Below, piece after piece: positions 41,980 through 51,316 of a stretch of 64,000 nucleotides of DNA. The notes beneath the pieces were generated by a model. The model searched no databases. It was not told the DNA's origin and saw only the letters and a list, made by a program, of their open reading frames with translations. Position 1 is the first letter of the stretch. Every line of letters begins with the position of its first letter. This DNA comes from an uncultured Paludibaculum sp. (GTDB lineage Bacteria; Acidobacteriota; Terriglobia; Bryobacterales; Bryobacteraceae): assembly GCF_963665245.1 (NCBI RefSeq), contig NZ_OY762267.1:1922001-1986000 (forward strand), in the 5' to 3' direction. Made by a program: the position numbers and the translations under genes.

Positions 41980-44103
41980 ATGCCCAGCGTGGCATTCACT
42001 CGGCGGCACGCATTACAGACTCCTTTGTTGGGATTGCTCCCCCAGCCCTCCAGTTCCCCCATCGACCGCCGCGGACTCGTCCGCAGGCACAACCCGGCAC
42101 TGCATTCCCTGGATCCCATGAGCCCGCTCTCGGTTGGCAATGGCGAGTTCGCTTTCACCGGGGACATCACAGGGTTGCAGAGCTTTCCTGACGAGTACGA
42201 AAAGGGAATCGCTCTCTGCACGCAGTCGCAGTGGGGATGGCATAGCTTCCCGGCTCCCAACGGTCTGACTGCCCGCGATTTCCGTACGACGACGTACGAC
42301 ACGCACGGGCGAATGGTGGGGTATCCCACCAGTTCTGATGGGCAGAAGGGGCTCTTCGACTGGCTTCGCGAGAACCCGCACCGCCTCAACCTCGGCCGCA
42401 TCGGGTTGCGCCTCCGCAAGAGCGATGGCACCGAAGCCGCCTCATCCGATCTTCAGGCGATCGAGCAGACCCTGGACCTCTGGTCCGGACTGATGACCAG
42501 CCGGTTCACACTCGAAGGGGTCGCCGTCAAAGTGGATGTCACCTGCCATCCGGAGTTGGACCTGCTGGCCATTGTCGTCGAATCGCCGTTGGTGACCCAG
42601 AAACGCCTGGAGATTGTTTTGTCGTTTCCATATGGCTCCCCTCAGGTGAACGCCTCCGATTGGAAGAGGCCCGACGCTCACAGCACTACTCGCCATCTGG
42701 TCACCCCTGTGGAGTGCGAACTACAGCGCCGGTTGGATGGGAACCAGTACTACGTCCGGGCCGCCTACGAAGGCGGGGAGTTGGTGGACGAGGCGCCGCA
42801 CACCTACGCCTTGAAGCCCCGCACCGGTGCCGCAAAACTCGTTTTTCGTTGCCTGTTCAGTGCAAAGCAGCCGTCCACACCCACGCCACAAACAGCCACC
42901 GTATTCGAAGCTGCCAGACAGTACTGGGCCAAGTTCTGGAGTTCCGGAGGCGCGGTGGAACTGGAGGGCAGCACCGATCCCCGGGCGCGGGAGCTGGAGC
43001 GCCGCATCGTGCTCTCCCAGTACCTTACGGCGATCCAGTGCGCCGGCTCGCTGCCGCCCCAGGAGACTGGCCTCACTTGCAACAGCTGGTACGGCAAATT
43101 CCACCTGGAGATGCACTGGTGGCACGCGGTCCACTTCGCCTACTGGGACCGCCTGCCGCTGCTGGAACGCAGCCTCGACTTCTACCGCAAAAATCTCACC
43201 GCAGCGCAAAGTCTGGCCGCGCGGCAGGGTTATCGCGGGGCACGCTGGCCGAAGATGGTGGGGCCGGACGCGCAGGACAGCCCATCGCCCATTGGCCCGC
43301 TGCTCATCTGGCAGCAGCCGCATCCCATCTATTACGCCGAACTCTGCTATCGCGCCAGGCCGGTTGCGGCTACGCTGGCCAAGTACCGCGACATTGTTTA
43401 CCAGACGGCGGAGTTCCTCTCCTCCTTCGCCTGGCTCGACGCCAAACGCGGCGAGTACGTGCTGGGTCCGCCCGTGATTCCGGCCCAGGAGAACCACCCG
43501 CCGCGGGAAACCTGGAACCCGACCTATGAACTCGCCTACTTCCGCTGGGCGCTGGAGGTAGCCCAGCAGTGGAGGGTGCGGGCCGGCTTGACCCGGGAGC
43601 CCAAGTGGGAGGAGGTGCTCGCCAAGCTGGCCCCGCTGCCAGTGAAGGACGGTCTCTACCTGGCACATGAGAATTGCCCGCAGACCTTCACGGAGAGAAA
43701 TCGGGATCATCCCTCAATGCTGGCCGCGCTCGGAGTCCTGCCCGGTCCAGGCGTGGACCCGGAGACGATGCGCAACACCCTGAAGACGGTGATGACCTCG
43801 TGGAAATGGGCGGACACCTGGGGGTGGGATTACCCCATGACGGCCATGACCGCGGCGCGATTGGGGGAGCCCGGGATCGCCGTGGACGCGCTGCTGCTCG
43901 AGACGCAGAAGAACAAGTACCTGCCCAACGGGCACAACTACCAGCGGCCTGGTTTACATCTGTATCTGCCCGGCAATGGCGGCTTGCTCACTGCTGTGGC
44001 ACTGATGGCTGCCGGTTGGGAGAACGGCCCCACAGACCCCGCGCCCGGCTTTCCGCGGCAAGGCTGGAATGTCCGGATGGAAGGCCTGAAACGAGTCATT
44101 TAG
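41980..44103 (+). CDS. Six-hairpin glycosidase-like protein with Tat-type signal
   Basis: 707 residues from the ATG at 41980; an upstream start at 41932 would add 16 residues without function. The N-terminus FTRRHALQTPLLGLL is twin-arginine-like. MSPLSVGNGEFAFTGDITGLQ near residue 50 resembles the N-terminal beta-domain of GH65/GH95-type enzymes. The middle and C-terminal parts (YGKFHLEMHWWHAVHFAYW, ETWNPTYELAYFRWALEVAQ, WKWADTWGWDYPMTAMTAARL) form an alpha/alpha-barrel. Substrate undetermined; a glucan, kojibiose-like or fucoside linkage is possible. It is single and overlaps the convergent tadA by four bases. Confidence 0.8.
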   Translation: MPSVAFTRRHALQTPLLGLLPQPSSSPIDRRGLVRRHNPALHSLDPMSPLSVGNGEFAFTGDITGLQSFPDEYEKGIALCTQSQWGWHSFPAPNGLTARDFRTTTYDTHGRMVGYPTSSDGQKGLFDWLRENPHRLNLGRIGLRLRKSDGTEAASSDLQAIEQTLDLWSGLMTSRFTLEGVAVKVDVTCHPELDLLAIVVESPLVTQKRLEIVLSFPYGSPQVNASDWKRPDAHSTTRHLVTPVECELQRRLDGNQYYVRAAYEGGELVDEAPHTYALKPRTGAAKLVFRCLFSAKQPSTPTPQTATVFEAARQYWAKFWSSGGAVELEGSTDPRARELERRIVLSQYLTAIQCAGSLPPQETGLTCNSWYGKFHLEMHWWHAVHFAYWDRLPLLERSLDFYRKNLTAAQSLAARQGYRGARWPKMVGPDAQDSPSPIGPLLIWQQPHPIYYAELCYRARPVAATLAKYRDIVYQTAEFLSSFAWLDAKRGEYVLGPPVIPAQENHPPRETWNPTYELAYFRWALEVAQQWRVRAGLTREPKWEEVLAKLAPLPVKDGLYLAHENCPQTFTERNRDHPSMLAALGVLPGPGVDPETMRNTLKTVMTSWKWADTWGWDYPMTAMTAARLGEPGIAVDALLLETQKNKYLPNGHNYQRPGLHLYLPGNGGLLTAVALMAAGWENGPTDPAPGFPRQGWNVRMEGLKRVI

Positions 44104-44585
44104 CGGCGGGCCCGGAAGAACTGTTCCAGCAGTGCGACACAATCCGCGGCCATCACACCTTCCACTATTTGTACGCGATGGTTCAGTAACTCACTGTCGG
44201 CGATGCGGAACTTGCTGCGCACACCGCCAAAGCGCAGGTCCCTTCCTCCGAAGACGAGGCGGGCGATCCGCGAGTTTACCAGGGCGCCGGCGCACATCGC
44301 ACAAGGCTCCAGCGTGGCGTAAAGTGTTGCCTCCTCAAGCCGGTAGTTGCCGGTGTGGGCAGCCGCCTGGCGAATGGCCTGGATCTCGGCATGAGCCGTC
44401 GGATCGTGCAGGGCGATGGGGCTATTCCAACCTTCGCCGATGACGGTATTGTCGAGGACAATCACGGCCCCGACAGGCACTTCGCCGGCCTCCGCGGCCT
44501 GCTGGGCAAGCGCTAAAGCTTGCCTCATCCACTTTTCGTCGTCCGTTTCTGACCATTTGTCCATGTTGCGTGCCAGTTCATCCAT
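44100..44585 (-). CDS. tadA: tRNA-specific adenosine deaminase
   Basis: 161 residues from the ATG at 44585 (AGGA four bases upstream), the normal TadA length; an upstream frame to 44735 would run into the divergent permease gene. Zinc and catalytic residues are His65-Ala-Glu67 (HAEIQA) and PCAMC with Cys95 and Cys98. NSPIALHDPTAHAE and RIARLVFGGRD are typical. It deaminates adenosine-34 of tRNA-Arg to inosine. Related guanine or cytosine deaminases share the motifs, but the length and the IALHDPTAHAE segment favour TadA. Only 46 bases separate it from the divergent permease gene. Confidence 0.9.
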   Translation of the reverse strand: MDELARNMDKWSETDDEKWMRQALALAQQAAEAGEVPVGAVIVLDNTVIGEGWNSPIALHDPTAHAEIQAIRQAAAHTGNYRLEEATLYATLEPCAMCAGALVNSRIARLVFGGRDLRFGGVRSKFRIADSELLNHRVQIVEGVMAADCVALLEQFFRARR

Positions 44586-44631
44586 TCCTGACGAACTACT
44601 TCGATGAGTTGCTCGTAGAATGGACTGAGCC

Positions 44632-45792
44632 ATGAGATACCTGCCCTTGATTGTAAAGAACTGCCTGCGGAACCGCCGGCGCAGTATCCTGACGATCGCC
44701 AGCCTGGCCATCTCGTTGTGCCTGCTGGGCGTCATGATGGCGCTGTACTACGCGTTGTTCCTGGGTGCGCCCGCGAAGTCGCAGGCGCGGCGCCTGGTCA
44801 CTCGGCACAAGGTCTCCATTGTCTTCCAGATGCCCATCTACTACCGGGATCAGATCCGTAATGTAAAGGGAGTGGAAGAAGTAGCCATCTGGCAATGGTA
44901 TGGCGGTGTTTACAAGGACTCGCGAGACCAGCGCAACTTCTTCCCGCGCATTGGCGTGGAGGCCGATAAGCTCTTCAAGGTCTACGGCGAATATTCCATC
45001 CCGGAAGATCAGAAGAAGGCGTTCATCCAGGATCCGGCCAGCTGTGTGGTTGGCAAGGCCCTGGCCGACCGCTTCGGATTCAAGGTTGGCGACAAGATCC
45101 TGATCAAGGGCGACATCTTCCCGTTTGACCTGGACCTGACCATTCGCGGTATTTACACGTCGTCGGAGACCTCGGACGAGACGCTGTGGTTCAACTTCAA
45201 GTATCTGGAGAACGCGCTGCGCAATTCGTCGCGGCTGGCTGCCGGCACGTTCACGATGCTGGCCAACGATCCGGCCGAAGTGCCGCGCATTGCCCGCGAG
45301 ATCGATGCCCTGTTCGCCAACGCGCCGACGCCCACTCACACGGAGTCGGAGTACGCGTTTGGCGTCTCGTTCCTCTCATTTCTGGGCAATATCAAGGTGA
45401 TCCTGATGAGCATCTGCGGCGCGGTCACCTTCACGATTCTCCTGATCAGCGCCAACACGATGGCGATGAGCGTCCGCGAGCGGGTCCGCGAAGTAGGCGT
45501 CCTCAAGACGCTGGGCTTCCAGCAGTCCACCATCCTGGGCATGATTCTCGGCGAGTCCGCATTCATTGCGCTGATCGGCGGTGCCATTGGGTTGGCGATC
45601 GCTGAATTCCTGTGCAGCGTGATCCGGCAGGGGCCGGCCATTGTCGACCAGACCAAAACACTGACGCTGCAGCCACCCGTGATCGCGCTGCTGCTGGGCA
45701 TTGCCATGATCATCGGCATGGCGAGCGCTGTCGTTCCGGCGTGGAATGCGGCGCGGACGAACATCATCGACGCGCTGCGGTTCACCGACTAA
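44632..45792 (+). CDS. ABC transporter permease 1 (MacB/FtsX type)
   Basis: 386 residues with the MacB-like plan: TM1 (SILTIASLAISLCLLGVMMAL), a periplasmic domain of about 220 residues, and three C-terminal helices containing VLMSICGAVTFTILLISANTMAMSVRERVREVGVLKTLG, here in outline, and AAVVPAWNAART-like ends (SAVVPAWNAARTNIIDALR). It begins a five-gene operon with a second permease (15-base gap), an adaptor, an ATPase and an ATP-grasp ligase. Together they form an envelope-spanning or inner-membrane exporter, or a mechanotransducing complex. Confidence 0.92.
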   Translation: MRYLPLIVKNCLRNRRRSILTIASLAISLCLLGVMMALYYALFLGAPAKSQARRLVTRHKVSIVFQMPIYYRDQIRNVKGVEEVAIWQWYGGVYKDSRDQRNFFPRIGVEADKLFKVYGEYSIPEDQKKAFIQDPASCVVGKALADRFGFKVGDKILIKGDIFPFDLDLTIRGIYTSSETSDETLWFNFKYLENALRNSSRLAAGTFTMLANDPAEVPRIAREIDALFANAPTPTHTESEYAFGVSFLSFLGNIKVILMSICGAVTFTILLISANTMAMSVRERVREVGVLKTLGFQQSTILGMILGESAFIALIGGAIGLAIAEFLCSVIRQGPAIVDQTKTLTLQPPVIALLLGIAMIIGMASAVVPAWNAARTNIIDALRFTD

Positions 45793-45807
45793 GCGGAGAA
45801 AGAGAAC

Positions 45808-46974
45808 ATGGCGATTCCAATCACCTACAACATCCGGAACCTGGCGGTCCGCAAAACCACGACGGTGATGACCGCACTCGGCATCGCGCTGACGGTGGCC
45901 GTGCTGCTGGCCGCTTTCTCGCTGGTGGAAGGCTTGAAGACCGCGTTCGAAGGCTCCGGCCATCCGCTCAACGTCCTGGTGACGCGCAAGGGCTCCGATT
46001 CCGAACTGAGCTCGAACTACCAGCGTTCCGTGTTCAACGACATGAAGTTCAAGCAGGGCATCGCGAAGGATAAGAAGGGCGATCCGCTGGCTTCGCTGGA
46101 GATGGTCACCGTGATCACGCTGGCCAGCGAGGAGTTCCCGGAAGGTACGAACGTGAACGTTCGTGGAGTCACGCCAACCGGACTTGAGATCCGCGAAGAC
46201 TCGAAGATCATCGAGGGCCGCTGGTTCACACCGGGCCGCCGCGAAGTGACCGTGGGGAGTTCAGTGGCCAAACGCTATCCGGCGGCGCACCTTGGCGGCA
46301 AACTGAAGTTCGGCCGCGGCGAGTGGGAGGTCGTCGGAGTCTTCGATACGCCGCAGATGGCGCGGAAATCGGAGATCCTCACCGACCTGAATCAGGCGGC
46401 AGGTGACTTCGAGCGCACCGAGGTGTTGAGCTCGGCGCTCATCCGGGCAACGGACGAGGTCGCGCGGCAGGCGCTGGTCAACGATCTCAGCTACGACTCG
46501 AAGCTCAACGTCCAGGCGAAGACGGAGAAGGAATACTACGCCATGCAGACGTCCTCCGGCGATCTGGTGAAGTATCTGGGTACGTTTGTCGCGTTCATCA
46601 TGGCAGTCGGCAGTTGTTTCGCGGCCATGAACACCATGTACGCGGCCGTGGCCCGGCGCTCGAAGGAAATCGGCACTTTGCGCATCCTCGGCTTTTCTCG
46701 GGTTGCCATCATGACCAGCTTCCTGGCGGAGTCCCTGATGCTTGCCACGTTAGGGGGTCTCCTGGGCATCCTGCTTGTCCTGCCGCTGAACGGCATCTCC
46801 ACCGGCATCGGCAGCAACGTCACGTTCTCGGAAGTGGCGTTCCAATTGAGAGTTTCCCCGCAGATTATGGTGCGCGGGCTAGTCTTCGCACTCTTCATGG
46901 GCGCATTCGGCGGCTTGTTGCCGGCCTTCAGCGCCGCTCGCAAGCAGATCCTCGTTGCACTGCGGCAGATCTAG
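45808..46974 (+). CDS. ABC transporter permease 2 (MacB/FtsX type)
   Basis: 388 residues, a diverged paralogue of the preceding gene. TM1 is [23 protein letters not shown]. The periplasmic part contains [11 protein letters not shown] and [16 protein letters not shown]. The C-terminal helices include [29 protein letters not shown] in outline and end [20 protein letters not shown]. Two different half-size permeases imply a heterodimer with a homodimeric ATPase. GGAGAAAGAGA before the ATG is a good ribosome binding site. The adaptor gene follows after 26 bases. Confidence 0.92.
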   Translation: MAIPITYNIRNLAVRKTTTVMTALGIALTVAVLLAAFSLVEGLKTAFEGSGHPLNVLVTRKGSDSELSSNYQRSVFNDMKFKQGIAKDKKGDPLASLEMVTVITLASEEFPEGTNVNVRGVTPTGLEIREDSKIIEGRWFTPGRREVTVGSSVAKRYPAAHLGGKLKFGRGEWEVVGVFDTPQMARKSEILTDLNQAAGDFERTEVLSSALIRATDEVARQALVNDLSYDSKLNVQAKTEKEYYAMQTSSGDLVKYLGTFVAFIMAVGSCFAAMNTMYAAVARRSKEIGTLRILGFSRVAIMTSFLAESLMLATLGGLLGILLVLPLNGISTGIGSNVTFSEVAFQLRVSPQIMVRGLVFALFMGAFGGLLPAFSAARKQILVALRQI

Positions 46975-47000
46975 CTGCATACAGGTTTCTTACTAAACAC

Positions 47001-48347
47001 ATGGACTCGGAAATCAAAAGTCTTCGTATCGATCGTTCGGCGGAAACGCACTCAGGCGGCTCGAAGTGGGCGACCCGGTGGATCCTCATCGGCATCGCGC
47101 TCTTCGTACTGCTGGGCGGTGGAGCCACCGTGTACAAGCAGATGAACTCCGCGCTGGAGGTGACCACGGCGCGGGCGCAGGCGCAGCAGACCGCCGGCGG
47201 CTCCAACCAGGCAGTCATTCTGAACGCGACGGGCTACATTATTGCGGCGCACAAGATTCAGGTAGCCGCAAAAGTCGTCGGCAAAGTGGCCTGGATCGGC
47301 GTGGAGAAGGGTGACCGCGTCAAGGAAGGGCAGATTATCGTCCGTCTGGAAGACGACGAGTACAAGGCCCAGCTCCAGCAGGCCACGGGGCAGTTGATGA
47401 ACCTACAGGCCCGGCTGGATGAGTTGCAGAACGGCTCGCGCCCGGAAGAGATCGCGGCGGCTAAGGCCAACGTGGAACAGGGCAAGGCCGACCAGGAGAA
47501 TGCGCGCATCACCTTGGCGCGGACAAGGCAATTGCAGAGTGAAGGCGTGATGTCGAAGTCGAGCCTGGACGACGCCGTGGCCCGGTACGACTCGGCTGTG
47601 GCCCGCGTGAACTCTCTCCAGAAGAACTACGAACTGGTGCATATCGGTCCGCGCAAGGAGCAGATCGATGCGGTGAAGGGCCAGATCGAGCAGGCCAAGG
47701 GCGTTGTGGCGTTCATGCAGACGCAGTTGAACAACACGATCATCCGGGCTCCTGTTACCGGCACGATCCTCGAGCGCGTGGTCGAGCGTGGCGAGTTCGT
47801 CACCACCAGCTTCGTCGGTGATCGTGGAGCCAAGGGCTTCGTGGTTTCGCTGGCGGATCTGAACGATCTGCGCGTGGAGCTCGACATCTCACAGAACGAC
47901 TTCAACAAGCTGGGTTCGCGGCAAAACGGTGTGATCACGGTGGATGCCTACCCAGACAAGAAGTGGGAAGGCCGTATCGACGAGATCTCGCCGGAGGCGA
48001 ACCGCCAGAAGGCTACCGTGCAGGTGAAGGTCAAGGTGCTGAATCCGGATGAGTTTCTCCGGCCGGAGATGAATGCCTCCGTGGCGTTCCTCTCTGACGA
48101 GAAGGCACAAACGTCAGCGGCGCCCGCCAAGGCAGGCAAGCCGGTTGTCTTCATCCCGCCCTCTACTGTCCGCAACGACCACGTGTTCATTGTGGTGGGC
48201 GAGAAGGTAGTCGACCGTGCGATCAAGACCAGCGGCAACACGCAGCAGGGCCTGCGCGTGGAAGACGGGCTGATCGGCGGCGAGGATCTCGTAGTCGATC
48301 CGCCTGCCGAACTGAAAGACGGCATGAAAGTCCAAAGGAAGAAGTGA
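47001..48347 (+). CDS. Periplasmic adaptor (HlyD/RND membrane-fusion type)
   Basis: 448 residues from the ATG at 47001; the frame is open further upstream but inside the permease gene. It has one N-terminal anchor helix (WILIGIALFVLLGGGATVY, about 27-45). Lipoyl-domain halves are seen at GYIIAAHKIQVAAKVVGKVAWIGVEKGDRVKEGQ in outline and IIRAPVTGTILERVVERGEFV. They flank a coiled-coil hairpin of about 140 residues rich in Gln, Ala and Lys. The beta-barrel and C-terminal domains follow (VIFIPPSTVR-like). It would connect the MacB-like permeases to an outer-membrane channel. No TolC gene is in the window. Confidence 0.92.
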   Translation: MDSEIKSLRIDRSAETHSGGSKWATRWILIGIALFVLLGGGATVYKQMNSALEVTTARAQAQQTAGGSNQAVILNATGYIIAAHKIQVAAKVVGKVAWIGVEKGDRVKEGQIIVRLEDDEYKAQLQQATGQLMNLQARLDELQNGSRPEEIAAAKANVEQGKADQENARITLARTRQLQSEGVMSKSSLDDAVARYDSAVARVNSLQKNYELVHIGPRKEQIDAVKGQIEQAKGVVAFMQTQLNNTIIRAPVTGTILERVVERGEFVTTSFVGDRGAKGFVVSLADLNDLRVELDISQNDFNKLGSRQNGVITVDAYPDKKWEGRIDEISPEANRQKATVQVKVKVLNPDEFLRPEMNASVAFLSDEKAQTSAAPAKAGKPVVFIPPSTVRNDHVFIVVGEKVVDRAIKTSGNTQQGLRVEDGLIGGEDLVVDPPAELKDGMKVQRKK

Positions 48348-48359
48348 AGGAGCTGAGCC

Positions 48360-49076
48360 ATGAGTGAAGTTGTCATCAAAACCCGCAAGCTGACGAAGGA
48401 ATACGTCCGCGACGAGTTTCATGTCGTGGCCCTCCGCGATGCCGAAATCGAAATCCACCGAGGTGAATTTGTCGCGCTGATGGGACCGTCCGGATCCGGT
48501 AAGTCCACCCTGCTGCACCTGGCGGCGGCGATGGACCGGCCCACCAGCGGTGACATCGAGGTGCTGGGCTCAAAGCTCAACACGCTCTCCGACGGCGACA
48601 TCGCCCGCTGGCGCAATCGTCACGTCGGGTTCGTCTTCCAAAGCTTCAACCTGATCCCGGTGCTGACGGCGCTGGAGAACGTCGAGCTGCCGTTGAAGCT
48701 CACGCACCTGAAGAAGGCGGAGCGGTTGGCGCACGCCACCACGGCGCTCAAGCTCGTCGGACTCGGCGATCGCCTGGGCCACTACCCCCGCCAACTCTCC
48801 GGCGGCCAGGAGCAGCGCGTCGCCATCGCCCGCGCGATTGTGACCGATCCTGATATCCTGCTGTGCGACGAGCCCACCGGAAACCTCGACTCCAAGTCCG
48901 CGTCCGAGGTCCTGTCCCTGCTCTCTACACTCAACAAGGAGCACGGCAAGACGATTGTCATGGTGACGCACGACCCGCATGCCGCACACTATGCCTCCAA
49001 GGTTCGGTACATTGACAAGGGAGAGCTCCTGACCGAGGGCACCATGCCCGAGGACTGGAAATCCATGTCAGCCTGA
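48360..49076 (+). CDS. ABC transporter ATP-binding protein (MacB/LolD group)
   Basis: 238 residues. Walker [10 protein letters not shown] is at 42-50; the Q-loop is [21 protein letters not shown]; the signature [15 protein letters not shown] is followed by Walker [13 protein letters not shown] and the H-loop [19 protein letters not shown] and DEPTGNLD are characteristic of the FtsE/LolD/MacB group that partners FtsX-like permeases. It is the fourth gene of the exporter operon; its TGA and the ATG of the ATP-grasp gene share one base, so the two are translationally coupled. Confidence 0.95.
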   Translation: MSEVVIKTRKLTKEYVRDEFHVVALRDAEIEIHRGEFVALMGPSGSGKSTLLHLAAAMDRPTSGDIEVLGSKLNTLSDGDIARWRNRHVGFVFQSFNLIPVLTALENVELPLKLTHLKKAERLAHATTALKLVGLGDRLGHYPRQLSGGQEQRVAIARAIVTDPDILLCDEPTGNLDSKSASEVLSLLSTLNKEHGKTIVMVTHDPHAAHYASKVRYIDKGELLTEGTMPEDWKSMSA

Positions 49077-49984
49077 TGCCTGCGCGCCTCGCCATCCTTT
49101 ACGAACACCCTGAGTGGTTCCGTCCGCTGTTCGCGGAGCTGTCCAAACAGGGCGTTCCCTATGAGGAATGGCGCGCCGATGAGTTGGTCTTCGACCTGGA
49201 CGAGCAGGAATTCCCAGATCTGGTTCTGAACCGTATGAGCCCGTCGGCCGCCTTTCGGGGTCACGGCCACGGCCAGTTTGCGGTGCGCGATTTCCTGACG
49301 CACCTGGAGGCGCGGCGTGTGGCGCTGGTGAACGGCGCCCAGGCGTACGAATACGAAGTCTCAAAGATCCGGCAGCACGACCTCTTCCGCCGCTGCGGTG
49401 CGCGTACACCGCGCACAAGGGCGGTCAATCACCCTTCTGTATTGCGGAAGGCTGCTGAAGGGCTCACCTACCCGCTGCTGGTGAAGCCGAACTGCGGTGG
49501 GGCGGGCGGCGGGATCCGGCGCGTGGACTCCGAACGCGACCTCGCAACCGGCGAGTTCACCTTCGGCTGCGATCACACCGCACTGGTGCAGGAGTTCATT
49601 CCCACGCGCGACGGCTGTTGCTACCGCATCGAGGTATTGGACGGCGAGGTGCTGTACTGTGTGCGAATCCAACGCGAGGGGCAGGGGTTCAACCTGTGCC
49701 CGGCCGATGTCTGTCAGTCCGCGGCCAAGCCCGTCTTTACTCGCTGTGAACCGCTGCCCGAAGCTGCCGTGACCGCCCTGGCTGTCGCCCGTCTCGGGAA
49801 GATGGACGTCTGCGGCGTCGAGTACATGGTGGATCACCGCAGCGGCGATCCGATCTTCTATGACCTCAACGCGCTCTCCAACTTCGTGGTGAATGCGGAA
49901 GCGGTGGTTGGCTTCAATCCTACCAAGCGGTTTGTCGAGTATCTGACCCGCCGTCTCTATTCGGCCGGACGCGCCCGTTACTGA
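49076..49984 (+). CDS. ATP-grasp ligase (RimK/glutathione-synthase-like)
   Basis: 302 residues. Pre-ATP-grasp part: ARLAILYEHPEWFRPLFAEL. ATP-grasp core: EVSKIRQHDLFRRCGARTPRT, YPLLVKPNCGGAGGGIRRV (glycine-rich loop, with the Lys that binds ATP), LVQEFIPTRDGCCYRIEVL, and the metal-binding FYDLNALSNFV near the end. Such enzymes join a carboxylate to an amine through an acyl-phosphate, making peptides, polyglutamyl tails or natural products. Its position as the last, one-base-overlapping gene of an exporter operon suggests it makes or modifies the exported compound. The substrate is not known. Confidence 0.87.
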   Translation: MPARLAILYEHPEWFRPLFAELSKQGVPYEEWRADELVFDLDEQEFPDLVLNRMSPSAAFRGHGHGQFAVRDFLTHLEARRVALVNGAQAYEYEVSKIRQHDLFRRCGARTPRTRAVNHPSVLRKAAEGLTYPLLVKPNCGGAGGGIRRVDSERDLATGEFTFGCDHTALVQEFIPTRDGCCYRIEVLDGEVLYCVRIQREGQGFNLCPADVCQSAAKPVFTRCEPLPEAAVTALAVARLGKMDVCGVEYMVDHRSGDPIFYDLNALSNFVVNAEAVVGFNPTKRFVEYLTRRLYSAGRARY

Positions 49985-50047
49985 CAGAGCCGAACACCCG
50001 GAGACCGTCATCGCGCATACACTGGATAGCGGTACATCGTGTCCTCC

Positions 50048-51316
50048 ATGCGCTATCTCCTCTTCCTCCTGCCCCTCACTCTGTACGGGCAACTCTTTCA
50101 GGCCAGCACCGCCCGGCGCGAGATTACGCCCAAGGAGCCCGTCCCGATGTGGGGTTATGGCTCTCGCCACGACATGCTCTCCGAAGGCGTCATGGACCCG
50201 CTGTACGCCGTGGCGCTGGTCCTCCGCACTGGCGACCAGAAGCTGGCAATCGTAGGCATGGATCTGGGCCGCGCTCCAGCGGAAGGCTCGCTGCAGCGCA
50301 TCCGCCAGCGGGTGAAGCAGCAAACCGGCATCGAGAACTCCTTCATCGCCGGATCGCATACTCACCATGGCCCCGTTATGGAGTTGACGGACAAGGAAGG
50401 ACGCGGCAAGGGCAGATTTGACGCGACGATCCGCTACTACGCCCAGATGGAAGACGCCGTGGTCGAGGCCATTGTCGAGGCCAACTCCAAGCTGGCTCCG
50501 GCCCGGATGGCCACGGGCTCTGTTCAGCTGCCCGGGTTCAATGTGAACCGCCACACAAAACTGGAACCAAAGCCCAGCGACCGGGAACTGGCCGTGCTAC
50601 GCATCGATGGACTCGACGGCAAACCCATTGTGATCCTCGCGAATTTCGCCGCCCACCCCACCACCTTGCCCGACAAAACGATGAAGTTCTCGGCGGACTG
50701 GGTGGGCCAGATGAAGAACTGGGTCGGCGCGCAGGCCGGTGCGCCTGTGATGTTCATGCAGGGCGCCTCTGGGGATCAGTCGGTGAACCGCGAAAAGGGC
50801 GGCTACAAGGAATATGGCGAGGCCATTGGCGCGGAGGTCTGGAAGCTCGCCCAGAGCCTGCAGCCGGAGGACGTGGAGAAGCCCACACTGATCCTGAAGG
50901 AAGAACGCTTCCCCTTCAAGGCGCGTGTGGATCTTTCGAACCCCATGGTTCACGGGATGTACGCGAAGGCGTTCTTCCCCGAGCTGATCGCGAACTTTGA
51001 GGACGAGTACGTCGGAGGCGTTCAGCCCCGCCTCACCGTAGCGCTGCTAAATGGCGACATCGCATTGGTGGGCGCCAGCGGTGAATTTTTCTCAAATCAC
51101 GCCATCCGCTTGAAAGAGCGAGCGCGCGTGAAGCAGTTGTTCTTCTTCGGCTACTGCAACGGCTACCACCAGTACTTCCCCACCATCGAAGCGGTGGCCG
51201 AAGGCGGCTATGGCGCGGATCCGACAGTGTCACCCGTAGCCGTGGGCGCCGGCGAGCAGCTGATGAATATGGCTCTGGTGTGGATCTATCAGATGTTAGG
51301 GAGGATCCGGCAGTGA
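50048..51316 (+). CDS. Secreted neutral/alkaline ceramidase-like hydrolase
   Basis: 422 residues from the ATG at 50048; a GTG at 50039 would add three residues. A signal peptide (MRYLLFLLPLTLYGQ) is followed by REITPKEPVPMWGYGSR and GSHTHHGPV, the zinc-binding and catalytic segments of the neutral/non-lysosomal ceramidase family. ANFAAHPTTLPDK and MQGASGDQS complete the N-terminal catalytic domain. The C-terminal domain of large ceramidases is missing, as in many acidobacterial relatives, so the amide substrate may not be ceramide. The stop overlaps the GTG of the DUF4838 gene. Confidence 0.85.
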   Translation: MRYLLFLLPLTLYGQLFQASTARREITPKEPVPMWGYGSRHDMLSEGVMDPLYAVALVLRTGDQKLAIVGMDLGRAPAEGSLQRIRQRVKQQTGIENSFIAGSHTHHGPVMELTDKEGRGKGRFDATIRYYAQMEDAVVEAIVEANSKLAPARMATGSVQLPGFNVNRHTKLEPKPSDRELAVLRIDGLDGKPIVILANFAAHPTTLPDKTMKFSADWVGQMKNWVGAQAGAPVMFMQGASGDQSVNREKGGYKEYGEAIGAEVWKLAQSLQPEDVEKPTLILKEERFPFKARVDLSNPMVHGMYAKAFFPELIANFEDEYVGGVQPRLTVALLNGDIALVGASGEFFSNHAIRLKERARVKQLFFFGYCNGYHQYFPTIEAVAEGGYGADPTVSPVAVGAGEQLMNMALVWIYQMLGRIRQ

